The notes: generated by a model from the letters alone, not told the origin. Numbered from the stretch's first letter, positions 1-4,854 are shown. The stretch: DNA of 7,273 nucleotides from Prolixibacteraceae bacterium (GCA_023229575.1 JALNYZ010000071.1:1-7273); one strand, 5' to 3'. Program-made: numbers and translations.

Positions 1-143
1 GAATCTCTGATAGCCTGAGTATCAAGGATTACATAAATAAGGTCTTGTTTTTTAAAAGACTCGATGCGCTTGATGTTTAATTCTTTACCAATTTCGCGCA
101 ATTCCGGCAAGAGTTTCTTGCTCAGTTCCAGGATGTCGTACAT
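1..143 (-). CDS. rho: Transcription termination factor Rho, N-terminal fragment
   Basis: This is the 5' end of a leftward gene that runs off the window after about 47 codons. Rho is a hexameric RNA-dependent ATPase/translocase that ends transcription of untranslated RNA. The reading starts MYDILELSKKLLPELREIG and continues with a basic, lysine-rich helix and a DLIYVILDTQAI segment. This is the Rho N-terminal helical domain (SAP-like fold), and 'LxELxEIxKELxIKRxESxKKQxLIYxIL' is its usual pattern in Bacteroidota. The ATG at 143-141 is the natural start, because the family N-terminus begins exactly there. The RNA-binding and ATPase domains lie outside the window, so integrity cannot be judged. 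A promoter with good consensus lies about 150 bp upstream (287-317, minus strand), which gives a leader of roughly 135 nt. Confidence 0.85.
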   Translation of the reverse strand, partial: MYDILELSKKLLPELREIGKELNIKRIESFKKQDLIYVILDTQAIRD

Positions 144-286
144 GATTTTTGCTGATTTGTGATCGGAACAGATGCTGCAAAGAGCAACAAAATGTTGAAG
201 ATTTTAATACTATAATAAAATAACTTAGGAAGAGATAACAGGGATAATTGAAGATTATGTGTCAGATCGCTGATCTAAATCCGTGA

Positions 287-317
287 CAAATGTAGCTAAT
301 TCATTTTAATTCACAAA
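287..317 (-). promoter_or_regulatory. Predicted Bacteroidota-type promoter for rho
   Basis: On the minus strand there is a TTTG (317-314), a 19-nt spacer and TACATTTG (294-287). This matches the Bacteroidota housekeeping promoter consensus TTTG-N(about 19-21)-TAnnTTTG at every specified base. Transcription would begin near 280 and leave a leader of about 135 nt before the rho ATG at 143. The predicted 5' end of that RNA contains a short inverted repeat (264-276, AGATC-GCT-GATCT on the plus strand). Assignment to rho is by position and orientation. Confidence 0.6.
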
Positions 318-358
318 AAATGTCCCAGTTAAAATGTTAAATTCAACCCGTTGTGCAT

Positions 359-409
359 TTCAAAAGGAAAAAATGCCTTTTGAATTTAATATTTCCCAAA
401 ATATTTGGG
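359..409. repeat. Two adjacent AT-rich inverted repeats
   Basis: The first has a 9-bp perfect stem (359-367 with 376-384) and an 8-nt loop. The second has a 6-bp stem (395-400 with 404-409) and a 3-nt loop. They lie 10 bp apart in the rho/sigma intergenic region. Neither is followed by a T-tract, so they do not look like intrinsic terminators. They could be protein-binding sites or RNA leader hairpins, but no function can be assigned. Confidence 0.4.
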
Positions 410-771
410 TGAAAATTGACACTATTTGACGAAAATTTAGAAAAAACAGAAATTTTTAGGACTGAATTTGTTTTCAATTCCTAGAATTCGACAAATTTTA
501 TTTTATTTTTTACAAAACATAAATATTAGACTCTTTGGTTGCACTTTAACTAAAAAAAAAATTCCAGATAACATAATTATAATGGAAAATTGTATTTCGT
601 TGATGGAAAAGCGGATTTAATTGAAAATTTAACAAAAATTGCACCTGAAATTTTTCCGAAAATCCTTTTTTTTGGTTATTATTGTTATAATCTTAATTTT
701 TACAATTGGAAGTTCTGCTGCTTTCAATGAGGCTTCATAATTCATTGCCGGAGCGTATCAAAAAGAAATTT

Positions 772-1641
772 ATGAGACAGCTCAGGATAATTAAACAGAT
801 TACCAACAGAGAGGCCCCCTCTCTTGATAAGTATCTTCTCGAAATTGGGAAGATGAGATTGCTAAGCAGTGACGAAGAGATTTTTTTGTCTCAGCAAGTC
901 AGGTCTGGCAATCTTGCTGCACTTAACACTCTGGTCAAATGCAACCTAAGGTTTGTCATTTCAGTAGCTAAACAATACCAGAATCAAGGCCTGCTATTGT
1001 CAGACCTTATTAATGAGGGAAATATCGGATTGATCAAAGCTGCGCAAAGGTTTGATGAAACGAAAGGATTTAAATTTATCTCTTATGCTGTTTGGTGGAT
1101 TAGGCAAGCCATTCTTCAAGCCATAGCAGAACAGGCAAGATTGGTTAAACTACCTCAGAATAGAGTGGATACACTGAATAAAATCAATCGTACTTTTGCC
1201 CGGTTGGAGCAAGAGTTTCAGAGAGATCCGACCGCGGAGGAAATTGCAGAAATTCTGGAACTGAACTTCTTAACAGTTCATCAGACACTTCAGACCAGCG
1301 GATATCACCTCTCACTGGATGCTCCGCTTTATGATGATGAAGACAATGAAAACAGTCAGTATGATTTATATAAAAATGATTTCGCACCTAGCCCTGACAA
1401 TGGCTTGTTAGAAACCTCCCTGAAAATTGAGATTGAACGACTGTTGAGTAAACTGGATGGCCGTGAAGCAGCTATCCTCTCTTCTTATTACGGCTTGAAC
1501 GGTAGTCAGGCTTTGGCACTTGATGACATTAGCAGCAGGTTTGGCTTAACCCGGGAGCGGGTGAGACAGATCAAAGATAATAGCATCAGAAAATTAAAGG
1601 GCATTCAATTTCGAACAATTTTAAAACCTTTCCTAGGCTAA
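772..1641 (+). CDS. RpoD-like sigma-70 family RNA polymerase sigma factor (divergent paralogue)
   Basis: This 289-aa protein directs RNA polymerase to promoters. It has the compact layout of Bacteroidota primary sigma factors, without a long N-terminal region 1.1. Region 1.2 is at about 17-50 (SLDKYLLEIG). Region 2 is at about 58-128, with NLRFVISVAKQYQNQG, DLINEGNIGLIKAAQRFD and GFKFISYAVWWIRQAI for core binding and -10 recognition and melting. Region 3 is at about 128-185. Region 4 is at about 225-289, with the helix-turn-helix DDISSRFGLTRERVRQIK near 251-268. I chose the ATG at 772 because the family starts MRQLxIxKxITNRE; an in-frame TTG at 706 would add 22 atypical residues. Region 3 and the segment around the acidic linker (DDEDNENSQYD) and DGREAAILSSYYGLNG depart from the strongly conserved primary factor. 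I therefore read it as a group 2 type paralogue, though a primary factor cannot be excluded. rpe follows 47 bp downstream. Confidence 0.88.
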   Translation: MRQLRIIKQITNREAPSLDKYLLEIGKMRLLSSDEEIFLSQQVRSGNLAALNTLVKCNLRFVISVAKQYQNQGLLLSDLINEGNIGLIKAAQRFDETKGFKFISYAVWWIRQAILQAIAEQARLVKLPQNRVDTLNKINRTFARLEQEFQRDPTAEEIAEILELNFLTVHQTLQTSGYHLSLDAPLYDDEDNENSQYDLYKNDFAPSPDNGLLETSLKIEIERLLSKLDGREAAILSSYYGLNGSQALALDDISSRFGLTRERVRQIKDNSIRKLKGIQFRTILKPFLG

Positions 1642-1652
1642 GATCTAACCAA

Positions 1653-1688
1653 AACAGGTTATATTTGTTACAACAAAAATAACCTGTT
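1653..1688 (+). promoter_or_regulatory. 36-bp near-perfect palindrome between the sigma gene and the rpe start
   Basis: AACAGGTTAT (1653-1662) pairs exactly with ATAACCTGTT (1679-1688). The inner bases continue the symmetry (TTTGTT 1664-1669 with AACAAA 1672-1677), leaving one A-A mismatch and a 2-nt centre. As RNA it would form a stem of up to about 16 pairs whose 3' arm ends at the base before the rpe GTG. It lacks a downstream T-tract, so a standard intrinsic terminator is unlikely for the plus strand. An operator for a dimeric regulator, or a hairpin controlling rpe translation, fits better. The function is inferred; the symmetry is directly visible. Confidence 0.65.
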
Positions 1689-2339
1689 GTGAAGCATTTA
1701 ATTGCACCTTCCCTATTGGCAGCCGATTTTACCCGGCTTGGCGATGATATCCAAATGGTTAACCAAAGTGTGGCTGACTGGATTCACTGTGATGTGATGG
1801 ATGGACATTTTGTGCCCAACATTTCATTCGGACTTCCTGTGATCGAACAGATCAAAAAGGTTGCAGAAAAGCCACTTGATGTACATCTGATGATTTCCGA
1901 GCCTGATCGTTACCTCGAACGGTTCAAGGAGGCCGGCGCCGATATTCTGACGGTGCATTACGAAACATGCCCTCATCTTCACCGCACGATTGGCGCCATC
2001 CGCGAAATGGGCATGAAGGCAGGGGTTGCCATCAATCCGCATACACCTGTGCAAATGCTGATTGACATCATGCACGACCTGGACCTGATTCTGCTTATGA
2101 CGGTTAATCCCGGTTTCGGCGGACAGAAATTCATCCCCGGAAGCTACAAAAGGCTGGTAACCCTGCGGCAGATGGTGAACACCCTTGCACCCAACGCCCT
2201 TATTGAGGTCGATGGAGGGGTAAACCTGGATACGGGCAGACAATTGTTCATGGCCGGGGCCGATGTGCTTGTGGCAGGAAACTTTGTGTTCAGTTCTGCT
2301 GATCCGAAGGCAACAATTGAGGCGTTGAAGAACTGCTGA
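1689..2339 (+). CDS. rpe: Ribulose-phosphate 3-epimerase
   Basis: This cytosolic TIM-barrel enzyme (216 aa, normal length) interconverts D-ribulose 5-phosphate and D-xylulose 5-phosphate in the pentose phosphate pathway, using a divalent metal. Family signatures are complete. IAPSLLAADF is at 5-14. HCDVMDGHFVPNISFG is at 33-48, with metal ligands His33 and Asp35 and the conserved Met37. DVHLMIS carries metal ligand His66. The NPGFGGQKFIP phosphate-binding loop is at 140-150, and VDGGVN carries the catalytic Asp175. The start is GTG: an in-frame TAA at 1680-1682 lies just upstream and the family N-terminus begins with this codon. A long palindrome ends exactly before the start. The gene is visibly richer in G+C than the sigma gene and the Fic gene. 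It may be co-transcribed with the sigma gene (47-bp gap), but a shared function is not evident. Confidence 0.95.
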   Translation: MKHLIAPSLLAADFTRLGDDIQMVNQSVADWIHCDVMDGHFVPNISFGLPVIEQIKKVAEKPLDVHLMISEPDRYLERFKEAGADILTVHYETCPHLHRTIGAIREMGMKAGVAINPHTPVQMLIDIMHDLDLILLMTVNPGFGGQKFIPGSYKRLVTLRQMVNTLAPNALIEVDGGVNLDTGRQLFMAGADVLVAGNFVFSSADPKATIEALKNC

Positions 2340-2372
2340 AAGAAACAGTTTGAAGGGTTTGTCAGAAAGAGG

Positions 2373-2402
2373 GGGCGAAGGGGAGTGTTCTCCCACTCGC
2401 CC
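2373..2402. terminator. GC-rich hairpin downstream of rpe
   Basis: GGGCGA (2373-2378) pairs with TCGCCC (2397-2402), and inside it GGGAG (2381-2385) pairs with CTCCC (2390-2394) around a TGTT loop, with a 2x2 internal mismatch. It lies 34 bp after the rpe stop. No T-tract follows, so it is at best a weak or Rho-assisted terminator. The right arm sits in a tandem duplication of the octamer CCCACTCG (2392-2407). Confidence 0.4.
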
Positions 2403-2440
2403 ACTCGCCTATTTCATGAAAGAATTTCAATAATTTATTC

Positions 2441-2448
2441 TATCTTTG
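2441..2448 (+). promoter_or_regulatory. Predicted -7 promoter element of ssrA
   Basis: TATCTTTG is a full match to the Bacteroidota TAnnTTTG element and ends 10 bp before the first base of the mature tmRNA. A start site 7-10 bp downstream would place the 5' end of the precursor at or just before the mature end. No clean TTTG is seen at the usual -33 distance; that area reads AAAGAATTTC. Confidence 0.6.
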
Positions 2449-2458
2449 CATCCCCATT

Positions 2459-2850
2459 GGGGCTGACCGGTTTTGACAGCGGGCAGAAGAGGTATGTAAG
2501 CATGCCGGGCATTGAGTTTTGGCCCGTAAATCTTAAGGCTCAAACAATTAGTTGGCGCAGATAACTACGCTCTTGCCGCTTGATCGACGTAACGTTGATC
2601 AGCTAATCCGGTATTAGATACTGGAGCGGGACATCTCCCGGGTGCCATGTCCTGAAGCGGCCCGACCCGGAGGTGCAGATAAATCGGGAATAGCCAGGGG
2701 ATTACTCCGCTTCCCTGGTGAAACAACCGGAGTTAAGATGACAGTCGGTGGCCTTGAGCCAGCTGTCGTTCGAAAACCAAATCAAGGCTAAGCATGGAGA
2801 AAGCGTATTGCTTCCTCGTTTGGACAGGGGTTCGACTCCCCTCAGCTCCA
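2459..2850 (+). ncRNA. ssrA: Transfer-messenger RNA (tmRNA)
   Basis: This is a one-piece tmRNA of 392 nt. It rescues ribosomes stalled on broken mRNA and adds a degradation tag. The 5' end GGGGCTGAC pairs with the 3' end CAGCTCC-A in a 7-bp acceptor stem that keeps the G3-U wobble needed for alanyl-tRNA synthetase. The T-arm is AGGGG-TTCGACT-CCCCT, and the 3' CCA (2848-2850) is encoded. The tag reading frame starts at GGC (2554-2556) and reads GADNYALAA, followed by TGA (2581-2583). The terminal YALAA is the usual protease signal. GC-rich self-complementary segments such as GGGACAT / ATGTCC near 2626-2651 fit the pseudoknot domain. The gene has its own promoter element upstream and a strong terminator downstream. 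The 3' end is intact, so any nearby insertion has not disrupted it. Confidence 0.96.
2554..2583 (+). other. tmRNA tag-peptide reading frame (GADNYALAA)
   Basis: The resume codon GGC is followed by GCA GAT AAC TAC GCT CTT GCC GCT and the stop TGA. Gly as the first tag residue, Asn-Tyr in the middle and ALAA at the end agree with Bacteroidota tags as I remember them (GENNYALAA and GETNYALAA types). The Ala-Asp at positions 2-3 is a variation. Confidence 0.88.
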
Positions 2851-2874
2851 CTTTTTCAAAAAGCAAGTCAAAGC

Positions 2875-2914
2875 AAACCCCTGTAAATGCCACATTTACA
2901 GGGGTTTTTTATTT
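2875..2914 (+). terminator. Intrinsic terminator of ssrA
   Basis: A perfect 15-bp stem, AAACCCCTGTAAATG (2875-2889) with CATTTACAGGGGTTT (2893-2907), closes a CCA loop. It is followed by a T-rich tract (TTTTTT from 2905, then ATTTT). It starts 25 nt after the tmRNA CCA and is the clearest terminator in the window. Confidence 0.92.
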
Positions 2915-2953
2915 TACCCCTAAGCAGAAAAAAGCAAGAAAATGCACCTTTCA

Positions 2954-2970
2954 AGGTGGCAATTCGGGAA
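2954..2970 (+). repeat. 17-bp direct repeat, left copy
   Basis: AGGTGGCAATTCGGGAA here is identical to 4461-4477, on the same strand, about 1.5 kb apart. The two copies bracket the Fic gene. Its first bases form the right arm of a short hairpin (2945-2958), and its last ten bases are repeated inverted at 2993-3002. It could be a recombination or insertion boundary, or a member of a dispersed intergenic repeat family. Confidence 0.6.
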
Positions 2971-3002
2971 GTGATTATTGAATATAAATTTGTTCCCGAA
3001 TT
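2961..3002. repeat. Inverted repeat AATTCGGGAA / TTCCCGAATT
   Basis: Perfect 10-bp arms at 2961-2970 and 2993-3002 are separated by 22 nt. The left arm is the distal part of the 17-bp direct repeat. No T-tract follows. The role is unknown. Confidence 0.5.
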
Positions 3003-3207
3003 AGTGTCTAATGTAATAGCATCCATTGGCTATCGGTAATGTCTGATGAATAGTAAAGTTTTGCATAGATCAAATCAGGTTAATATTGGTAAATAGTATT
3101 ACTTCCTACCAAAAGTACTAAAATGCATCCTTTCAATCTCATTTACCTCATTGCAATAATAGACAGTTGATTCTGGCATTGGCTTATGCCACAAAAGTCA
3201 AACGAGT

Positions 3208-3288
3208 GTAAAATTTACTTCGAATTAATGAATGAGAGTAAATAATCACTAAATTTACCCTTGTTTTTATAATAAGTGTAAAATTTAC
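3208..3288. promoter_or_regulatory. Three palindromic operator-like sites upstream of fic
   Basis: GTAAA-A-TTTAC occurs exactly at 3208-3218 and 3278-3288, within the longer shared string AGTGTAAAATTTAC. A degenerate copy, ACTAAATTTAC, is at 3248-3258. Site-to-site distances are 40 and 30 bp. The last copy overlaps the candidate -7 element TACCTTTG (3286-3293), and the middle one overlaps TACCCTTG (3256-3263), so a bound protein would block polymerase. The likely ligand is the Fic protein itself through its C-terminal winged helix, but this is inference. Confidence 0.6.
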
Positions 3289-3293
3289 CTTTG
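3286..3293 (+). promoter_or_regulatory. Candidate -7 promoter element of fic
   Basis: TACCTTTG matches TAnnTTTG fully and lies 4 bp before the ATG at 3298. TTG at 3261-3263 is a partial -33 partner (22-nt spacer). If used, transcription would begin at or just inside the start codon and give a leaderless mRNA. The weaker TACCCTTG at 3256-3263 would instead give a leader of roughly 25-30 nt. Confidence 0.4.
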
Positions 3294-3297
3294 AGTT

Positions 3298-4383
3298 ATG
3301 ACCAATTTCAAAAAAGAGATTCCCTTCAATGATTTGCCATTACTTCCTCCAAAAGTAGAATTAGAAACAAAACAAGTCCTACTCAAAACAATTTCTGCAA
3401 GTAGGGCCTTGGCTCAATTAAACGGAGCACTGATAAATCTCCCTAATCCAAGGTTATTCCTTGACACAATTCATTTACAGGAGGCCAAGGCAAGCTCAGA
3501 AATTGAAAATATCATTACTACCAATGATGACTTATACAAATCTATGGTTGCGGAAAAAAAGTTTGAGAATCCTGCAACGAAAGAAGTATTAAGTTATAAG
3601 GAAGCACTTTGGGCTGGACTCGAAAGGTTAGAGTCAAGACCTTTAATAACAACGAACCTTTGCATAGAAATAGTCCAATGCATCAAACAGAATTCTGCTG
3701 GAATCAGAGTTACACCAGGGACGACACTTGCGAATAACCAAGGTGAAATCATATATACACCACCTTCCGGTGAAAACATCATTCGGGAAAAACTTGCTAA
3801 CCTTGAAAAATTCATCAATCAAGATGAAACATTGGACCCGTTGATAAAAATGGCATTAATGCATTATCAATTTGAAGCAATTCATCCATTTGCAGACGGT
3901 AATGGAAGGACCGGAAGGATTCTTCTGCTTTTGTATCTAAAAATGGAGAGATTGTTGGATATTCCTGCTATTTACCTCAGTGAATACATTATCAAGAATA
4001 AAATTGAGTATTATAAGAAACTTAGGAATGTAACAGAAAAACAGGATTGGGAGAGTTATATCCTTTACATGCTTGATATGATTGAAAAGACTGCACAGAA
4101 AGGCTTAGTCAGATTAGAGCAGGTGATGACTTTAATGGAAAAAATGTCGGAAGAGATCAAAACTGTACTTCCGAAGGCTTATTCCAAAGATTTACTGGAA
4201 ATCATCTTCAAACTTCCATATACCAAACGGCAATTTCTGATTGATGCCGGATTAGGAACCCCCAAGACTGTTGGTAATTATCTTATTTCATTAGAGGAGA
4301 AGGGATTCCTGAAATCTGTCAGAATAGGAAAAGAGAAATTGTATTTGAATCACCAACTAATGAAATTATTGGAAAGCGATTAA
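3298..4383 (+). CDS. Fic family protein with C-terminal winged helix (predicted AMP transferase)
   Basis: Fic enzymes usually transfer AMP from ATP to hydroxyl side chains of target proteins. This 361-aa cytosolic protein has the full class II layout. An N-terminal Fic_N-like part (about 1-90) includes PFNDLPLLPPK and the inhibitory helix motif S66-SEI-E70-N71, which matches (S/T)xxxE(G/N). The Fic core (about 110-265) has a target-docking flap near 148-158 (QGEIIYTPPSG) and the catalytic motif HPFADGNGRTGR at 196-207 with catalytic His196. A C-terminal winged helix-turn-helix lies at about 297-358 (TKRQFLIDAGLGTPKTVGNYL, then a basic wing). All key residues are present, so it should be active but autoinhibited. 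The ATG at 3298 gives the expected N-terminus. No antitoxin gene is adjacent, which fits a built-in inhibitory helix. Operator-like palindromes precede it and a direct repeat brackets it. It is low in G+C compared with rpe. The target protein is unknown. Confidence 0.92.
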   Translation: MTNFKKEIPFNDLPLLPPKVELETKQVLLKTISASRALAQLNGALINLPNPRLFLDTIHLQEAKASSEIENIITTNDDLYKSMVAEKKFENPATKEVLSYKEALWAGLERLESRPLITTNLCIEIVQCIKQNSAGIRVTPGTTLANNQGEIIYTPPSGENIIREKLANLEKFINQDETLDPLIKMALMHYQFEAIHPFADGNGRTGRILLLLYLKMERLLDIPAIYLSEYIIKNKIEYYKKLRNVTEKQDWESYILYMLDMIEKTAQKGLVRLEQVMTLMEKMSEEIKTVLPKAYSKDLLEIIFKLPYTKRQFLIDAGLGTPKTVGNYLISLEEKGFLKSVRIGKEKLYLNHQLMKLLESD

Positions 4384-4460
4384 TGCAGGAAATTGAATGT
4401 TTTTTTTTTACTTTTACTGTGCAAATGGAAGCAATCTGATACTCAAAATGTTATATTTTG
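4384..4460. other. Gap between convergent fic and truncated hydrolase ORF
   Basis: A T9 run (4400-4408) lies shortly after the fic stop without a clear hairpin before it. Further on, CTCAAAAT (4442-4449) and ATTTTGAG (4455-4462) form a perfect 8-bp stem with a 5-nt loop. It lacks a T-tract and runs into the right copy of the 17-bp direct repeat. Confidence 0.4.
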
Positions 4461-4462
4461 AG
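4442..4462. repeat. Short hairpin adjoining the right direct repeat
   Basis: CTCAAAAT-GTTAT-ATTTTGAG is a perfect 8-bp inverted repeat whose right arm overlaps the first two bases of the 17-bp repeat. The left repeat copy also has a hairpin at the same place, with different arm sequences (CACCTT / AAGGTG). The structure therefore recurs while the sequence does not. Confidence 0.45.
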
Positions 4463-4735
4463 GTGGCAATTCGGGAATTTGAAGAAATTTTGAAAATGTA
4501 AATAGCTGATTCTGAGCAAAAACCAAAGCGCGTAGTTGTTGAGAAAAACGGGTTTGCCAGTTACGGTTTCCAGAAGGTGGGGATTGATACGGCTTACCCT
4601 TAACCGTTCCGTTTTCGAAACCTCCCGACCAGTATTGCCCCTCGTTCCACTGTTGCATGAAAAACCAATATAACCTAACAATGTTGTGCTGATAGAAATC
4701 AAAAAAAGAAGTACTAACAATCGATTATTTTTCAT
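4451..4735 (-). pseudogene. Truncated N-terminus of a secreted DUF4038/GH140-like glycoside hydrolase
   Basis: A leftward ORF of 94 codons begins MKNNRLLVLLFLISISTTLLG, a typical signal sequence. Cys27 (GFSC-NSG) is a possible but weak lipobox. Residues about 45-78 read RLRVSRINPHLLETVTGKPVFL followed by NNYALWFLLRIS. They resemble the start of DUF4038 hydrolases (LKVSxNGRYLETxDGKPFFWLGDTAWLLF). After about residue 78 the similarity stops and the sequence becomes AT-rich filler that runs through the 17-bp direct repeat to a TAA at 4453-4451. Family members are usually several hundred residues, so this is most likely a remnant cut by a rearrangement. It lies 121 bp downstream of the GH32-like gene on the same strand and would have been the next gene of that locus. 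Alternative: an unrelated small secreted protein. Confidence 0.5.
4461..4477 (+). repeat. 17-bp direct repeat, right copy
   Basis: This is identical to 2954-2970 (AGGTGGCAATTCGGGAA). Both copies are preceded by AAAATG at nearly the same distance (15-16 nt). It lies inside the 3' end of the truncated leftward hydrolase ORF and supplies its last codons, close to where resemblance to the hydrolase family stops. Confidence 0.6.
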
Positions 4736-4819
4736 CCCTTGTTTGTGATTAACGAATCATACTCGTTTCATGTGCTAAAACTTTTCAATATTGTCCTGTT
4801 TCCTTAACCCTATAATTCC

Positions 4820-4854
4820 GGTACCAAAAGTTTAAAAGCTGACATTTTGGTATC
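4820..4854 (-). terminator. Hairpin just after the GH32-like stop codon
   Basis: TACCAAAA (4822-4829) pairs with TTTTGGTA (4845-4852), extended by one G-T wobble (4821/4853) and one G-C pair (4820/4854), around a 15-nt loop. It begins 2 bp after the stop codon at 4859-4857 on the minus strand. There is no T-tract on the minus strand after it. It may protect the mRNA 3' end or act as a weak terminator rather than a strong one. Confidence 0.35.

Larger units (their letters stand above)
144..771. other. AT-rich divergent intergenic region between rho and the sigma factor gene
   Basis: No convincing gene is seen in these 628 bp. The region holds the rho promoter (287-317) and two close AT-rich inverted repeats. 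The first has arms 359-367 and 376-384 (TTCAAAAGG / CCTTTTGAA). The second has arms 395-400 and 404-409 (CCCAAA / TTTGGG). Rightward candidates for the sigma factor promoter are weak: TGAATTTG at 463-470 differs by one base from TAnnTTTG and has no clear TTTG partner. The stretch 420-720 is mostly A/T homopolymer tracts. An extended TTG start at 706 is possible for the sigma gene but not favoured. Confidence 0.6.
2916..3297. other. AT-rich non-coding stretch between the ssrA terminator and fic
   Basis: No credible coding region is seen. Visible elements include a short hairpin CACCTT-TC-AAGGTG (2945-2958). It runs into the left copy of a 17-bp direct repeat (2954-2970). An inverted pair AATTCGGGAA (2961-2970) / TTCCCGAATT (2993-3002) follows. 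A 20-bp segment at 3098-3117 resembles codons inside the downstream fic gene. Three operator-like palindromes lie at 3208-3288. The base composition is lower in G+C than rpe and ssrA, which fits acquired DNA. Confidence 0.5.

Noticed and set aside
706..771. In-frame N-terminal extension of the sigma factor from a TTG at 706
   Set aside because: The family begins MRQLxIxKxIT at 772. The extra 22 residues look like translated intergenic sequence and use a weak start codon.
1184..1387. Minus-strand open frame opposite the sigma gene
   Set aside because: It is antisense to a well-supported coding region and has no recognisable protein features.
1824..2404. Two minus-strand open frames opposite rpe (190 and 86 codons)
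   Set aside because: rpe is a complete, recognised gene. These antisense frames show no domain and arise from its codon bias.
2702..2893. Minus-strand open frame of 63 codons opposite the tmRNA
   Set aside because: It is antisense to the tRNA-like domain and pseudoknots. It resembles the spurious proteins often called over tmRNA and tRNA genes.
2841..2970. Integration into the tmRNA 3' end (attachment site within ssrA)
   Set aside because: The tmRNA 3' end is intact and no duplicate of it was seen downstream. The direct repeat lies beyond the terminator, and no integrase gene is present in the window.
2748..2981. Plus-strand open frame of 77 codons over the tmRNA 3' end and terminator
   Set aside because: It overlaps structural RNA and a terminator stem, has no family resemblance, and is an accidental frame.
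2945..3002. CRISPR-like array suggested by repeated AATTCGGGAA motifs
   Set aside because: There are only two nearby copies in opposite orientation plus one distant copy, with no regular spacers and no cas genes.
3594..3818. Minus-strand open frame opposite fic, considered as an antitoxin candidate
   Set aside because: It lies wholly within the Fic coding region. Inhibition is already explained by the built-in S66-xxx-E70-N71 motif.
4400..4408. T9 run after fic as an intrinsic terminator
   Set aside because: No stable hairpin precedes the run.
4443..4658. Second leftward frame (71 codons) overlapping the hydrolase remnant
   Set aside because: It lacks a signal peptide and any family similarity. 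The other frame carries the DUF4038-like residues.
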